12,486 nucleotides of DNA, taken from Neisseriales bacterium (lineage in GTDB: Bacteria; Pseudomonadota; Gammaproteobacteria; Burkholderiales; UBA11063). Below, piece after piece: positions 1-7,873 of this stretch (its first letter is position 1; every line of letters starts with the position of its first letter). The position numbers and the translations under genes were made by a program. A model generated the notes under the pieces. The model was not told the origin of the DNA and made no database searches. It saw only the letters and a program-made list of their open reading frames with translations. The DNA lies in NCBI GenBank assembly GCA_008017145.1, contig SSGY01000233.1, positions 1 through 12,486 on the forward strand, read 5' to 3'.

Positions 1-1
1 A

Positions 2-160
2 CGCAAGGTGGTAAAAAATAAGCGGTCATTTCCTAATGATACAGCTGTATTTAAGACATTATATTTGGCAATTCAGAACATATCCAAACGCTGGACGATG
101 CCGATTCGTGACTGGGCTATGGCATATCAACAAATGTTAATCAAGTTTGGGAAAATCTGA
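2..160 (+). CDS. IS256-family transposase, C-terminal end (5' part outside window)
   Basis: An open frame enters from the left edge and stops at a TGA at 158-160, giving 52 residues. It begins [20 protein letters not shown] and continues through an [15 protein letters not shown] segment to LIKFGKI. This matches the conserved tail of IS256-family (DDE, MULE-like) transposases, where a KNRGSFPND-like stretch precedes a 'NI.KKWTMPIRNW' block. The catalytic DDE residues lie upstream, outside the window, so I cannot say whether the transposase is intact. The segment has no stop or frameshift. The reading frame ends about 18 bases before the stop of the convergent hydrolase gene, and the sequence between and beyond looks like the element's right end. 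The family call is confident; the specific IS cannot be named. Confidence 0.85.
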   Translation, partial: RKVVKNKRSFPNDTAVFKTLYLAIQNISKRWTMPIRDWAMAYQQMLIKFGKI

Positions 161-184
161 TTAAAATGAAGTAGAAATCAGATT
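154..184. repeat. 9-bp inverted repeat between convergent transposase and hydrolase stops
   Basis: AATCTGATT at 154-162 and AATCAGATT at 176-184 are perfect reverse complements with a 13-base loop. Each arm contains one of the two convergent stop codons (TGA of the transposase, TGA of the hydrolase on the minus strand). On the minus strand the second arm runs into a short T run (TTTT), so it may act as a weak terminator for the hydrolase transcript. On the plus strand there is no T tract. Confidence 0.5.
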
Positions 185-999
185 GACACAAAATTTATGA
201 CGTACTCGATTTCATCAGCCAATTCTATTGCATAGCGATGTATAAAGAAATGTCCACCAGTTGGGTAACTGATTAATTTGGAGTTTTTTAATTTCGTATG
301 CAAGTACCAACTTGCTTCAGGTTTGGTAATCATATCATTTCGCGCTGTCGTAATTAAAACTGGCAAATCAAGCGCATCCAGTCTTTCTGCTTGTTGTAAC
401 CAATTTTTGACGGATAGATCTTGCAACTGTTGTGCGTGCTCATTGTATGGATAAACATAACCCGCAATATGCAAAATTGATTTAGCTAGGTATTTACGAA
501 ACTCAATACTGGGTAACTCAGAAAAAAATAATTCGGTTAATTTTTCACGATTTTCACGTCCAGGCTTTTCACGCAGATTACGCACCAAGGTATGTAATCC
601 ACCCATTGTATAACTATAATCAGGTTGACTGGCAATCAGCACCATCCCACTAATTAAGTCTGCTCGTTCATAAGCCAGTGCTTGCGCAATAATGCCACCC
701 ATCGACCAACCACACAATAATGGTTTATTTAATTCCAAAGCCTCAATAAAGTCAACCACATCTTGAGCTAGACCTTCCATCGAAAGATCATTGCTTGACT
801 CACTTAGTCCAACTCGACGATTATCTGGTAAATAAACCGTAAATTTTTCTGCAAGGCGATAAATCAGTTCGCTATTCCAATGAAGCAAATTACCTGAGTA
901 TCCCACCAACATAATCAGAGGCTGACCGCTACCTAAACTAACATAACCAGTTTGTCCATGTTTCGTCTTAACTAATTTATATTCCAGTTGTGAGCGCAT
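178..999 (-). CDS. Alpha/beta hydrolase fold protein (3' end apparently remodelled by IS)
   Basis: The 273-residue product is a cytoplasmic alpha/beta hydrolase with no signal peptide or membrane segment. The nucleophile elbow is GWSMGG, with Ser99 as the probable nucleophile. Asp222 (in TARNDMITKP) and His250 (in GGHFF) complete a plausible catalytic triad. The early LVGYSG stretch (31-36) sits where the oxyanion-hole strand loop normally is, but lacks the usual HG pair. LPDNRRVGLS (57-66) corresponds to the D.RG.G.S motif of the family. The substrate is not predictable; esterase, lipase-like and C-C hydrolase functions are all possible. The ATG at 999 is preceded by AGGA with a 9-base spacer. 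The last nine or so residues (from about Glu265) are encoded by sequence resembling an IS256-family terminal repeat, so the original C-terminus may have been lost. The fold itself appears complete. Confidence 0.85.
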   Translation of the reverse strand: MRSQLEYKLVKTKHGQTGYVSLGSGQPLIMLVGYSGNLLHWNSELIYRLAEKFTVYLPDNRRVGLSESSNDLSMEGLAQDVVDFIEALELNKPLLCGWSMGGIIAQALAYERADLISGMVLIASQPDYSYTMGGLHTLVRNLREKPGRENREKLTELFFSELPSIEFRKYLAKSILHIAGYVYPYNEHAQQLQDLSVKNWLQQAERLDALDLPVLITTARNDMITKPEASWYLHTKLKNSKLISYPTGGHFFIHRYAIELADEIEYVINFVSI

Positions 1000-1035
1000 A
1001 ACGTTTTATCCTAATTTTAATTGTTGATAACACAA

Positions 1036-1066
1036 TAAAAAAGCAGGATGATATTTTACATCATCC
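1036..1066 (-). terminator. Intrinsic terminator after the GH19 gene
   Basis: Read on the minus strand, GGATGAT and ATCATCC form a perfect 7-bp stem (1060-1066 with 1046-1052) around a 7-base loop. After three further bases there is a run of six T (complement of 1037-1042). It lies about 50 bases past the stop of the chitinase-like gene and upstream of the hydrolase gene, so the hydrolase probably needs its own promoter or read-through. Confidence 0.8.
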
Positions 1067-1113
1067 CACTAGATTTATTTATCGCTTAAATAATTTTATT
1101 AGCACGTTTGAAT

Positions 1114-2751
1114 TTACTGCATCACTTTACAAGTATTGCCAGCTCCATTATTTGAAGACGCAGTAATCTGTACCGTAGTATTTTTATTGAATGTAAACGT
1201 TGGACAATTGTAGGTTATTCCCTCTAGTTTGGGATCAGAAACCCATGAAGGTTTAAATGACAAGCTCACACTCTTACCCTCGAATTGTTTAACTGAAACA
1301 TTTGTCGTCGGATATTCGATAGTGCCAATTCCTGGCCATTGGTCAAAATCATCTTTGCTCGTTAGATTTACTCCAGCACCAGAAACAATGACCGTCAATT
1401 TATATTTAGCTGGTGCACAGCCAACTAACTCAGCTAAGCTTTTGCCACCAAAAATAGGGTATGAGGTGTCATAGTTAACTAATTTACAGTTTTTGCTTGG
1501 CTCAAAATAATATGGACGCGCACCAGCATCGACTATGCTACTATCCTTGTAATCGATATCATTACATTGTTCAGCGGTTTGCTCAGCGCTAGTCAAGCTA
1601 AATCCCTGTGGAAATAAATTACCACTATGAGAGTAGTAGCGAAACGCTCTAAGTCTAGTTTTGGTATTATCCAGATTCGCTGTACTACTACCACATTCAG
1701 GACCGCCATTTACAATTGCAACAGTGAATGGAAATCCCTTTGCCGCATAAGTTTTAGCGATACCAGATGCACGCAAGGAATAGCTGCCATCCATAATTTC
1801 AGCGATTGATGGATTCCCATTTTTAGGCTGCAACGAATAAACCAAAGCACTCAAGTATGGTAAGAAGTTATTGCCCTGCACCAAATCTGGGTCTTTAACT
1901 AGATTTAAATTACTATATAACATCAATGACAAATTAGCATAATTACTCGGGTAACTAAGCTGCTTTACGCCACGTCCATAGTAATAATTATTATTCGTTA
2001 AACCAGCCTGTAAACCTGTTGCGGAAAATGGACCCGTTGCATCTGGGTAGCGTCCAATACCACCACGATTTGTTGGCGTAGCATCTTTTTCAGCGACACT
2101 CGCAAAGGTACGTTTAATTTTATTATAGATAGTTGCTTCAGTAATTGTGCGTGAATCAACATCGGCGGTTTCCTGCGTAGCGTGTGCAAACGTAGTTGCC
2201 AACATTCGTTTACATAGTTCATCAGGATTGCTCATCTGCGAAGTTTTACCAGCTGCGGGATAGCTTGAAAAATCGCCACAATACCCTGGCACAACTGCGG
2301 CTGCTTTTAAGAAATTATTATAAGAATAAACTTGTGCTGGAATAAAACCTTTTTCGTTTACTGTGCTAATACTTAAAGGAAAAGTCTTCTCAAAGTAGGA
2401 CTTAGGCATTAAGCGTTCAATTCTTTTCACATTGTCGGGGTTATTTGGCGAGCCAGAATAAACCTTACTTAAATCAATATTAGAGACACGAACATAGTAG
2501 GCAATTTCTTTAAGCTTTTCTTGATCGCTTGCGTTCAGTCCATTTATTTCAGTTGACCACACTTTATACCAATCGGTTGGCGATAGTTTAGTTACACCGT
2601 TTGCCAAATTATCGCTTGACTTTAATGATGATTTGACACGAACAGCACCATTATTTGCTTGTGGCACCTGTGGCGTGTCTGCATAACAATAACTTCCGAA
2701 TAAACCCAGCAACATTGTTGCATAAATGCATTTTTTTGTTAAATGTAACAT
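1114..2751 (-). CDS. Secreted GH19 chitinase-like glycoside hydrolase with extra N- and C-terminal regions
   Basis: This 545-residue precursor starts with a Sec signal peptide (basic MLHLTKK, hydrophobic core, probable cleavage after Ala24 in YCYA-DT). Residues about 143-375 match family 19 glycoside hydrolases (chitinase class I). Visible family features are a YNNFLKAAAVVPGYCG entry motif; HATQET (190-195) in place of HETTGG, with Glu194 the probable general acid; YYYGRGVKQLS (256-266) for the YYGRGP.QL block; and IVNGGPECG (346-354) for INGG.ECG. Glu221 is my best guess for the second catalytic carboxylate. The enzyme should cleave beta-1,4-linked GlcNAc polymers (chitin or possibly peptidoglycan). 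About 115 residues precede the domain and about 170 follow it; the last 100 look beta-rich and may bind substrate. The mature chain has eight cysteines, an even number suited to disulfides. AGGTGA lies 7 bases before the ATG. The neighbouring minus-strand gene is also exported. Confidence 0.85.
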   Translation of the reverse strand: MLHLTKKCIYATMLLGLFGSYCYADTPQVPQANNGAVRVKSSLKSSDNLANGVTKLSPTDWYKVWSTEINGLNASDQEKLKEIAYYVRVSNIDLSKVYSGSPNNPDNVKRIERLMPKSYFEKTFPLSISTVNEKGFIPAQVYSYNNFLKAAAVVPGYCGDFSSYPAAGKTSQMSNPDELCKRMLATTFAHATQETADVDSRTITEATIYNKIKRTFASVAEKDATPTNRGGIGRYPDATGPFSATGLQAGLTNNNYYYGRGVKQLSYPSNYANLSLMLYSNLNLVKDPDLVQGNNFLPYLSALVYSLQPKNGNPSIAEIMDGSYSLRASGIAKTYAAKGFPFTVAIVNGGPECGSSTANLDNTKTRLRAFRYYSHSGNLFPQGFSLTSAEQTAEQCNDIDYKDSSIVDAGARPYYFEPSKNCKLVNYDTSYPIFGGKSLAELVGCAPAKYKLTVIVSGAGVNLTSKDDFDQWPGIGTIEYPTTNVSVKQFEGKSVSLSFKPSWVSDPKLEGITYNCPTFTFNKNTTVQITASSNNGAGNTCKVMQ

Positions 2752-2809
2752 TATTGATCACCTTTTTCTTTTTTAAATACAACCATACCATTATTTACAA
2801 ACCACGCCG

Positions 2810-2830
2810 CTATTGCTGACAGCAGTATAG
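2810..2830 (-). promoter_or_regulatory. Candidate -10 box and adjoining dyad upstream of the GH19 gene
   Basis: On the minus strand TATACT (complement of 2824-2829) is the best -10 candidate in the 210-base gap. No good -35 is seen at 16-18 bases. Immediately downstream is the dyad GCTGACAGC (2815-2823), flanked by CTAT and ATAG, placed near the expected start site. The ACTATACT and an upstream TATCTGA also occur before the first PAS-HTH gene. The rest of the gap (2752-2961) is very AT-rich and I see no clear terminator for the upstream gene. The promoter call is tentative. Confidence 0.3.
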
Positions 2831-2961
2831 TAATCGAAAATCAGATAAAATATTTTACAATATAATAATTGTATCATTTTAGCGACGTAATTTTATTAAC
2901 ATTTTGTTATAAACGCTCTAAACAACACATCAGTTATATTGTTAAACTTTGGAGTATCTGC

Positions 2962-3567
2962 TTAGAAATTATTTTTTAATTCTGTAAAGGTCTTATTCTC
3001 AATTACTGGACAATAAGTACGACTATCAGATTGAATCCACTGCCTAGCTCTATTTGCAACTTCGTAGGTATATGTAACAGTATTGGAGTTAAAAACATCA
3101 GTACCATTATTTGCCGTGAAGTAGCGCTGATCTATCAATATTGTAGCAAAGCCAAAACCGAGAGCAACATCCTGTGCAGAATAAGTTTGATCAAACCAAA
3201 CACAAACTGGAAAACTTTTGCCACCATCGCCATTAATATTTTTTGCCCATTCATACGTTACAATACCATTATTTTTTTTGCAGCTATTCTCAAAAACCTG
3301 CTGTTTTGGATTATTTTTCATATCACGTAAAACATTTATTGCTGGCTCCGTTGTTTGGGATATTAGAGTAGGCGTTATTAACCGATTCAACAATATCTCA
3401 CTAACACCAAAAGCAAAAAAACTATTAGTGTCTGTTTGTTGATTAGACACTTGATGAATGCCATTAAGTTGACAAACATTGTTAACACTAGGGATTAAGT
3501 CTAACGCATTAACCTGACAAGCGATGATAGCGATAACGACAGTGGCAAGAGTTGGTGTAGTTTTCAT
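2962..3567 (-). CDS. Small secreted protein of unknown function, four mature cysteines
   Basis: I do not recognise the family. The 201-residue precursor has a short N-region (MKTTPT), a hydrophobic core (LATVVIAIIACQV) and a likely signal peptidase I site after VNA (residue 21). The mature part of about 180 residues has cysteines at 32, 96, 122 and 186, which could make two disulfides in the periplasm or outside the cell. The C-terminal half is rich in aromatic and beta-prone segments, for example SFPVCVWFDQTYS (118-130), VTYTYEVANRARQW and a final SDSRTYCPVIENKTF. No catalytic motif or membrane anchor is visible. GGAG precedes the ATG by 8 bases. It lies upstream of the GH19 gene on the same strand with a 210-base gap, so joint transcription is possible but not shown. 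It is divergent from the PAS-HTH gene at 3763, and may be controlled by it (inference). Confidence 0.75.
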   Translation of the reverse strand: MKTTPTLATVVIAIIACQVNALDLIPSVNNVCQLNGIHQVSNQQTDTNSFFAFGVSEILLNRLITPTLISQTTEPAINVLRDMKNNPKQQVFENSCKKNNGIVTYEWAKNINGDGGKSFPVCVWFDQTYSAQDVALGFGFATILIDQRYFTANNGTDVFNSNTVTYTYEVANRARQWIQSDSRTYCPVIENKTFTELKNNF

Positions 3568-3697
3568 ATTTAGCTCCGTAAAAAATTAACATTCATATAA
3601 CAATCAAGCGGTTATCTTGCATAAATTTGTACAAAATAAATTAACACATATCTGCATTACATAAGATTTAATCACGCATGACTTCAATAAAGTGGAT

Positions 3698-3740
3698 TAT
3701 AATATCTGACCACTATACTCGGCTGAAGAAAATTTCTTCA
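3698..3740 (+). promoter_or_regulatory. Promoter and operator-like dyad before the first PAS-HTH gene
   Basis: Two -10-like boxes occur: a perfect TATAAT at 3698-3703 and TATACT at 3714-3719. Neither has a convincing -35 at 16-18 bases, which would suit an activator-dependent promoter. A perfect 8-bp dyad with a single central base, TGAAGAAAATTTCTTCA, lies at 3724-3740, at or just after the likely start site, and could be an operator or a small 5' UTR hairpin. The remainder of the divergent gap (3568-3697) is AT-rich and holds a TTTGTACAAA palindrome at 3626-3635. No clear minus-strand promoter was found. Confidence 0.45.
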
Positions 3741-3762
3741 AATCATATTGAGGAGCAAATAA

Positions 3763-4470
3763 ATGAAAGTTGACTATCTGGAGAATGATGAATTTATTGA
3801 TTTTTATATTAAAACGCTAGAAATGAACCCACCTGCACGAAGTGTAGCTGTATCTAATTTACAGCATCAAATTCTTTTTGCCAATCAGCCATATTTAGAG
3901 TTTATTGAGCTAACAATTGAAGATGTTGTAGGAAAAAGGATGCGCGAACTAAATTCATTTATTGCTGAATATGCATCGCAGGTTTTACCAATGGCAGAGA
4001 GAGCACTTGCGCAAGATAAGTACGTTCGCGGACTTTTACAAATTAAAAAAAATAATAAACTATTCTGGATTGATTGCTACTTGATGCGCCTTAAAAATCC
4101 GTTTAATGCTAATTTAGTTGGTATGACATCTAATCTAAACTGGGCGCGAATCAGCACACCAATGCTTAATTTAATCAATGCGCTTGATAAAAAACTTCTC
4201 GTAGTAGAAAACAATAATCGAAATAGTTTCAACTTAAGCTTAACTACTCAGGAACATGAAATAATCGCCTTACTTGCAATCGGTAAATCATACAAAGAAG
4301 TAGCATGGATATTGAGCAGTATTCATAATCAGGAATTCAACCCTGCCACCATTGCGACCAATGTTTATCGCAAAATTTTCCCAAAATTCGAAGTTAGCAA
4401 TTTGTCTGAATTAGTAAATAAAACCATAAAATCTGGTATTTTAGATAGTATCCCTGAGAGCTTCATTTAA
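3763..4470 (+). CDS. PAS domain plus LuxR-like HTH transcriptional regulator
   Basis: The 235-residue protein has no signal peptide and is presumably cytoplasmic. Residues about 26-125 look like a PAS sensor: VSNLQHQILFANQPYLEF, then VVGKRMREL, then a beta-rich FWIDCYLMRL / NLVGMTSNLN end. Residues about 158-222 are an HTH of the LuxR/GerE type: LTTQEHEIIALLAIGKSYKE, then VAWILS, then a recognition-helix region PATIATNVYRKIFPKF. The turn before the recognition helix (SIHNQEFNP) is several residues longer than in typical LuxR-type HTHs. The ligand is unknown and no heme-, FAD- or phosphoacceptor signature is evident. AGGAG stands 8 bases before the ATG. The gene is divergent from the small secreted protein gene, and its stop overlaps that of the convergent mfd. 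A second gene of the same architecture lies at 8691. Function as a DNA-binding sensor is well supported; targets are inferred. Confidence 0.8.
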   Translation: MKVDYLENDEFIDFYIKTLEMNPPARSVAVSNLQHQILFANQPYLEFIELTIEDVVGKRMRELNSFIAEYASQVLPMAERALAQDKYVRGLLQIKKNNKLFWIDCYLMRLKNPFNANLVGMTSNLNWARISTPMLNLINALDKKLLVVENNNRNSFNLSLTTQEHEIIALLAIGKSYKEVAWILSSIHNQEFNPATIATNVYRKIFPKFEVSNLSELVNKTIKSGILDSIPESFI

Positions 4471-7400
4471 TTTATACTCGTCGCACCAAGTTCAGCCAAA
4501 ATATATTCAATATTATTGATTTTAGTTGCTAAATTATCGGATTTAACACTCCAGATTAATTTATTTTTACCGTCGTATTTACAGGTTTTTAATTTCTGTA
4601 AAAGCAGAACAATTTGTAACGGTTCAATCGGTGGTTTATCAATAAAGACCAGATTAATCGACGCATTAGCGGCATCCAGTTTTTGAATCCCAAGCTTAGC
4701 TGCAGCGATTCGCAACTGATGCAATGTGATGAGATTTTTGAGTGGCTCAGGTGGCAAGCCATAATTATCGATAATATCCTGATAAACCAATTCAATCTGC
4801 TGATTAGATTCGGCTTTTGCCAAGCGTTTATAATAAACCAGACGCTCATGAATATTTTGGCAATAATCAACTGGTAAAATCGCGCTAACATTCAGGTTTA
4901 CTTCGCAATGTAATTCTTGCGGATTATCCGTATCAATTTTTTCACCATGCTTGAGTTTGCGGATGGCTTTTTTGAGCATTTCGGTATAAAGCGATAAACC
5001 AACTTCTTTGATATTGCCTGCCTGATTATCACCCAGTATTTCACCAGCACCACGAATTTCCAAATCATGCATCGCCAGATTAAAACCAGCACCAAGTTCG
5101 GTAGTCAAAAGAATTGCATCCAAACGTTTTTCGGCATCTTTGGTTATTCTTTCTGGCACTAATAAATAACAATAAGCCTGATGATGTGAGCGTCCTACTC
5201 GACCACGCAGCTGATGCAATTGCGCTAAACCAAATTTATCCGCGCGATAAATTAGAATAGTATTGGCATTGGGAATATCAATCCCAGTTTCAATAATAGT
5301 TGAACATAATAGCAAATTATAGCGTTGGTGAATAAAGTCTTTAATTGTTTGCTCGAGTTCTTGTTCTGGCATCTGCCCATGAGCAATCGCAATTCGGAGC
5401 TCGGGAATCAGTTCACTCAAACGATTATACATCTGCTCAATAGTTGCAACATCGTTATACAAGAAAAATACCTGCCCACCGCGGCGAATTTCGCGCAAAA
5501 TTGCTTCCTGAATAATACTATTATCATCTTGAATTATTTGCGTATTTACCGCTAACCTACGTGAAGGTGGCGTAGCAATAATCGAGAAATCGCGCAAACC
5601 ATCCAATGCCATTGACAGTGTCCGTGGAATCGGGGTAGCCGTCATCGTCAAAACATCAACATTACTGCGTAACTGTTTGAATTTTTCTTTTTGCTTAACC
5701 CCAAAGCGATGTTCCTCGTCAATAATTACTAAACCAAGGTTAGCAAATTTAACATCATCTTGAATCAAGCGATGAGTACCGACAATAATATCAACTTTTC
5801 CCTCGGCAAGTAACGCCATCGTTTGGCTAATTTCTTTACGCGAACGAAAACGTGAAACTTCAGCAATGTTTAATGCAAAACCAGCAAAACGATTAACAAA
5901 ATTTTGATAAAGCTGCTCGGTTAATAAGGTCGTCGGTGCTAAAATTGCGACTTGATAGCCATTGAGCGCCGCAATAAATGCTGCACGCATTGCCACTTCG
6001 GTTTTCCCAAAACCGACATCACCACAAACTAACCTATCCATCGGTTTTTGATTGGCTAAATCCTTGATAATCTCATCAAAACTATTTTGTTGATCAATAG
6101 TTGGTTCATAGCCAAAGCTATGCGCAAATTCATTATAATCTGCTGGAGTTGGCAGGCGATTACCCTGCTGCATTTCACGCTTGGCATAAAGTTCGAGTAA
6201 TTCGGCGGCTACATCATTAATCTTTTGCTCAGTTTTGGTTTTAATCTTATCCCAGCTTTTTGAGCCTAGTTTAGTTAACTCAACCGGACTTCCTTCCAAG
6301 TGAGTATAGCGACTAATCAAATGAAGGTTTTGGACTGGGATATAGAGCTTGGAGTTATTCTGATATTCAATCTCGAGCATCTCATAATCAGTATCCGCAA
6401 TATTTTGTACCGATAACCCGACATAACGCCCAACCCCGTGATTAATGTGTACCACAAAATCGCCAACATTTATTTCGGCTAAATCGCGAACGATTAAATC
6501 ATTATCCTGCTGTGAATTACCTCGTTGGGTACGAGTCTTACGACGAATAGCACGACTCTTAGGATATAAATCAGCTTCATTTAAGAGAATATAGTTCCCG
6601 CAGCTAAAACCTTGATACAGTTCAGCCTGCAATAAAATTATTGGCTCATTACTAATTTCATCGAAGCGCTGCGTTATCTTGCTCACTAGTTGATGAGTGG
6701 CTAAATTTTGGCGCAATATTTCTAAGCGCCCGAAACTTTCGCTACAAATTACTAATTGCTTGTTTTTACTAAGTTCTTTTAAGCGAGCAAAAGGAGTGTC
6801 AGTTGAAGAATTTGCAGCAAGCTCGGGTAATTCTTTAAACCCTTGATAATAATCTCCCTCAATCGCAATCTCCCAAACGGTATGCGATTTCAATCCCGCA
6901 AAAACCTTATCGGCGCTTAAAAATAGATCATTGGGTTTGAGGCATGGATATTGATAATTATAATACTCATAACGCTTGGTAATTTCCTGCCAATTAAGGT
7001 TTAATTGTGCCAATAAATCTTGAGAATAGACTATCTGCCACTTATCATCGAGGTAACTAAACAAATCCGCACAAGTAGTATGAAATAGCGGTAAATAAAA
7101 CTCAACCCCAGCAGGCAAAATATTATTTTTTAAATCTTTGGCTAAATTTGAATCCGCCTGTTTAGGAAAATACTCTGCAAACCGCGCTGCCATCTGGCGA
7201 ACATTCTGAAGATCATGTGGGTACTCGCGCGAGGGCAAAATCTCCACTGCACTAACTGACTCGGTAACCAATTGCGTTTTAGTTGCAAAATATTGGATAC
7301 TATCAACTTCATCATCAAATAAATCAATCCGAATCGCCTGTTTTGAGCCCATCGGCAAAATATCAATAATAGATCCACGAATCGCAAATTCACCTGCTTC

Positions 7401-7868
7401 ATAAACCTGATGCACACATTGATAACCTGATACAGTCAGTTGACTACGCAATTGTTCACTATCCAAGCGATCACCAATTTTCACCAGCAGGACGCGCTGG
7501 GCAAAATAATCTTGCGGTGGCAAAAGCATTTGCAGCGTAGTTGCTTGCACCAATAAAATATCAATCTGTTTATGCTGTACCTGCCACAGTGTTCTGAGCC
7601 GCTCGGCAATTAGTTCATTATATGGTGATTGACGCTCATACGGTAAAACTTCATAATCTGGAAATACCGCAAGTCTTAGCTCGGGCGCAAATAAATTTAA
7701 TTCACCGACTAGACGCTGTAACTGATAACCATCATTAACAATATACATAAATGGCTTTTGTTGTGCACAGGCTAAATTAGCAATAAATAATGCATCACCA
7801 CCGAGGGGAAATTTAGCCAGATGATTTTTTTGCGGATGAACTTTATCAGGAAGTTGGAGCTTTAGCAT
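4467..7868 (-). CDS. mfd: Transcription-repair coupling factor Mfd
   Basis: Mfd displaces RNA polymerase stalled at DNA lesions and recruits UvrA to start nucleotide excision repair. The 1133-residue length is normal for the family (about 1150). Order of domains: N-terminal UvrB-like region (about 1-340, with VFPDYEVLPYERQSP at 68-82 and EAGEFAIRGSIIDILPMGS at 157-175); CarD-like RNA-polymerase-interacting domain (about 460-530, VGDFVVHINHGVGRYVGL); superfamily 2 translocase motor (about 580-910); and the C-terminal regulatory D7 region. Motor motifs are intact: Walker A GDVGFGKT (616-623), DEEH (717-720), TATPIPRT (743-750) and HQLRGRVGRS (885-894). The start ATG lies 5 bases after the stop of the TM2 gene and has only a weak Shine-Dalgarno, so translational coupling is likely. 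The 3' end overlaps the convergent PAS-HTH gene by 4 bases. No oddities were seen in the reading frame. Confidence 0.98.
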   Translation of the reverse strand: MLKLQLPDKVHPQKNHLAKFPLGGDALFIANLACAQQKPFMYIVNDGYQLQRLVGELNLFAPELRLAVFPDYEVLPYERQSPYNELIAERLRTLWQVQHKQIDILLVQATTLQMLLPPQDYFAQRVLLVKIGDRLDSEQLRSQLTVSGYQCVHQVYEAGEFAIRGSIIDILPMGSKQAIRIDLFDDEVDSIQYFATKTQLVTESVSAVEILPSREYPHDLQNVRQMAARFAEYFPKQADSNLAKDLKNNILPAGVEFYLPLFHTTCADLFSYLDDKWQIVYSQDLLAQLNLNWQEITKRYEYYNYQYPCLKPNDLFLSADKVFAGLKSHTVWEIAIEGDYYQGFKELPELAANSSTDTPFARLKELSKNKQLVICSESFGRLEILRQNLATHQLVSKITQRFDEISNEPIILLQAELYQGFSCGNYILLNEADLYPKSRAIRRKTRTQRGNSQQDNDLIVRDLAEINVGDFVVHINHGVGRYVGLSVQNIADTDYEMLEIEYQNNSKLYIPVQNLHLISRYTHLEGSPVELTKLGSKSWDKIKTKTEQKINDVAAELLELYAKREMQQGNRLPTPADYNEFAHSFGYEPTIDQQNSFDEIIKDLANQKPMDRLVCGDVGFGKTEVAMRAAFIAALNGYQVAILAPTTLLTEQLYQNFVNRFAGFALNIAEVSRFRSRKEISQTMALLAEGKVDIIVGTHRLIQDDVKFANLGLVIIDEEHRFGVKQKEKFKQLRSNVDVLTMTATPIPRTLSMALDGLRDFSIIATPPSRRLAVNTQIIQDDNSIIQEAILREIRRGGQVFFLYNDVATIEQMYNRLSELIPELRIAIAHGQMPEQELEQTIKDFIHQRYNLLLCSTIIETGIDIPNANTILIYRADKFGLAQLHQLRGRVGRSHHQAYCYLLVPERITKDAEKRLDAILLTTELGAGFNLAMHDLEIRGAGEILGDNQAGNIKEVGLSLYTEMLKKAIRKLKHGEKIDTDNPQELHCEVNLNVSAILPVDYCQNIHERLVYYKRLAKAESNQQIELVYQDIIDNYGLPPEPLKNLITLHQLRIAAAKLGIQKLDAANASINLVFIDKPPIEPLQIVLLLQKLKTCKYDGKNKLIWSVKSDNLATKINNIEYILAELGATSIN

Positions 7869-7873
7869 ATAAC

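Larger units (their letters stand above)
1..206 (+). mobile_element. Right end of an IS256-family insertion sequence
   Basis: The transposase tail is followed after about 20 bases by TTGACACAAAATTTATGAC at 183-201. The ends of IS256-family elements characteristically carry a sequence of the type TTTACACAAAATTT.TGACA close to the outer tip, so the outer boundary should lie a few bases further, around 201-207. The left end is outside the window, so the partner inverted repeat and the 8-9 bp target duplication cannot be checked. The outer boundary is therefore approximate. The end overlaps the last codons of the hydrolase gene on the other strand. Confidence 0.6.

Noticed and set aside
178..999. 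Hydrolase as a pseudogene
   Set aside because: Although its tail seems IS-derived, the frame is continuous, the triad and fold elements are present, and the start is well formed.
3626..3635. TTTGTACAAA palindrome as an operator for the divergent genes
   Set aside because: A 10-base palindrome is expected about a dozen times by chance in a window this size and it is not placed against a convincing promoter.
1229..5555. Several short open frames antisense to, or out of frame within, the GH19, secreted-protein and mfd genes
   Set aside because: They lie wholly within well-supported genes, lack ribosome binding sites and show no recognisable domains.
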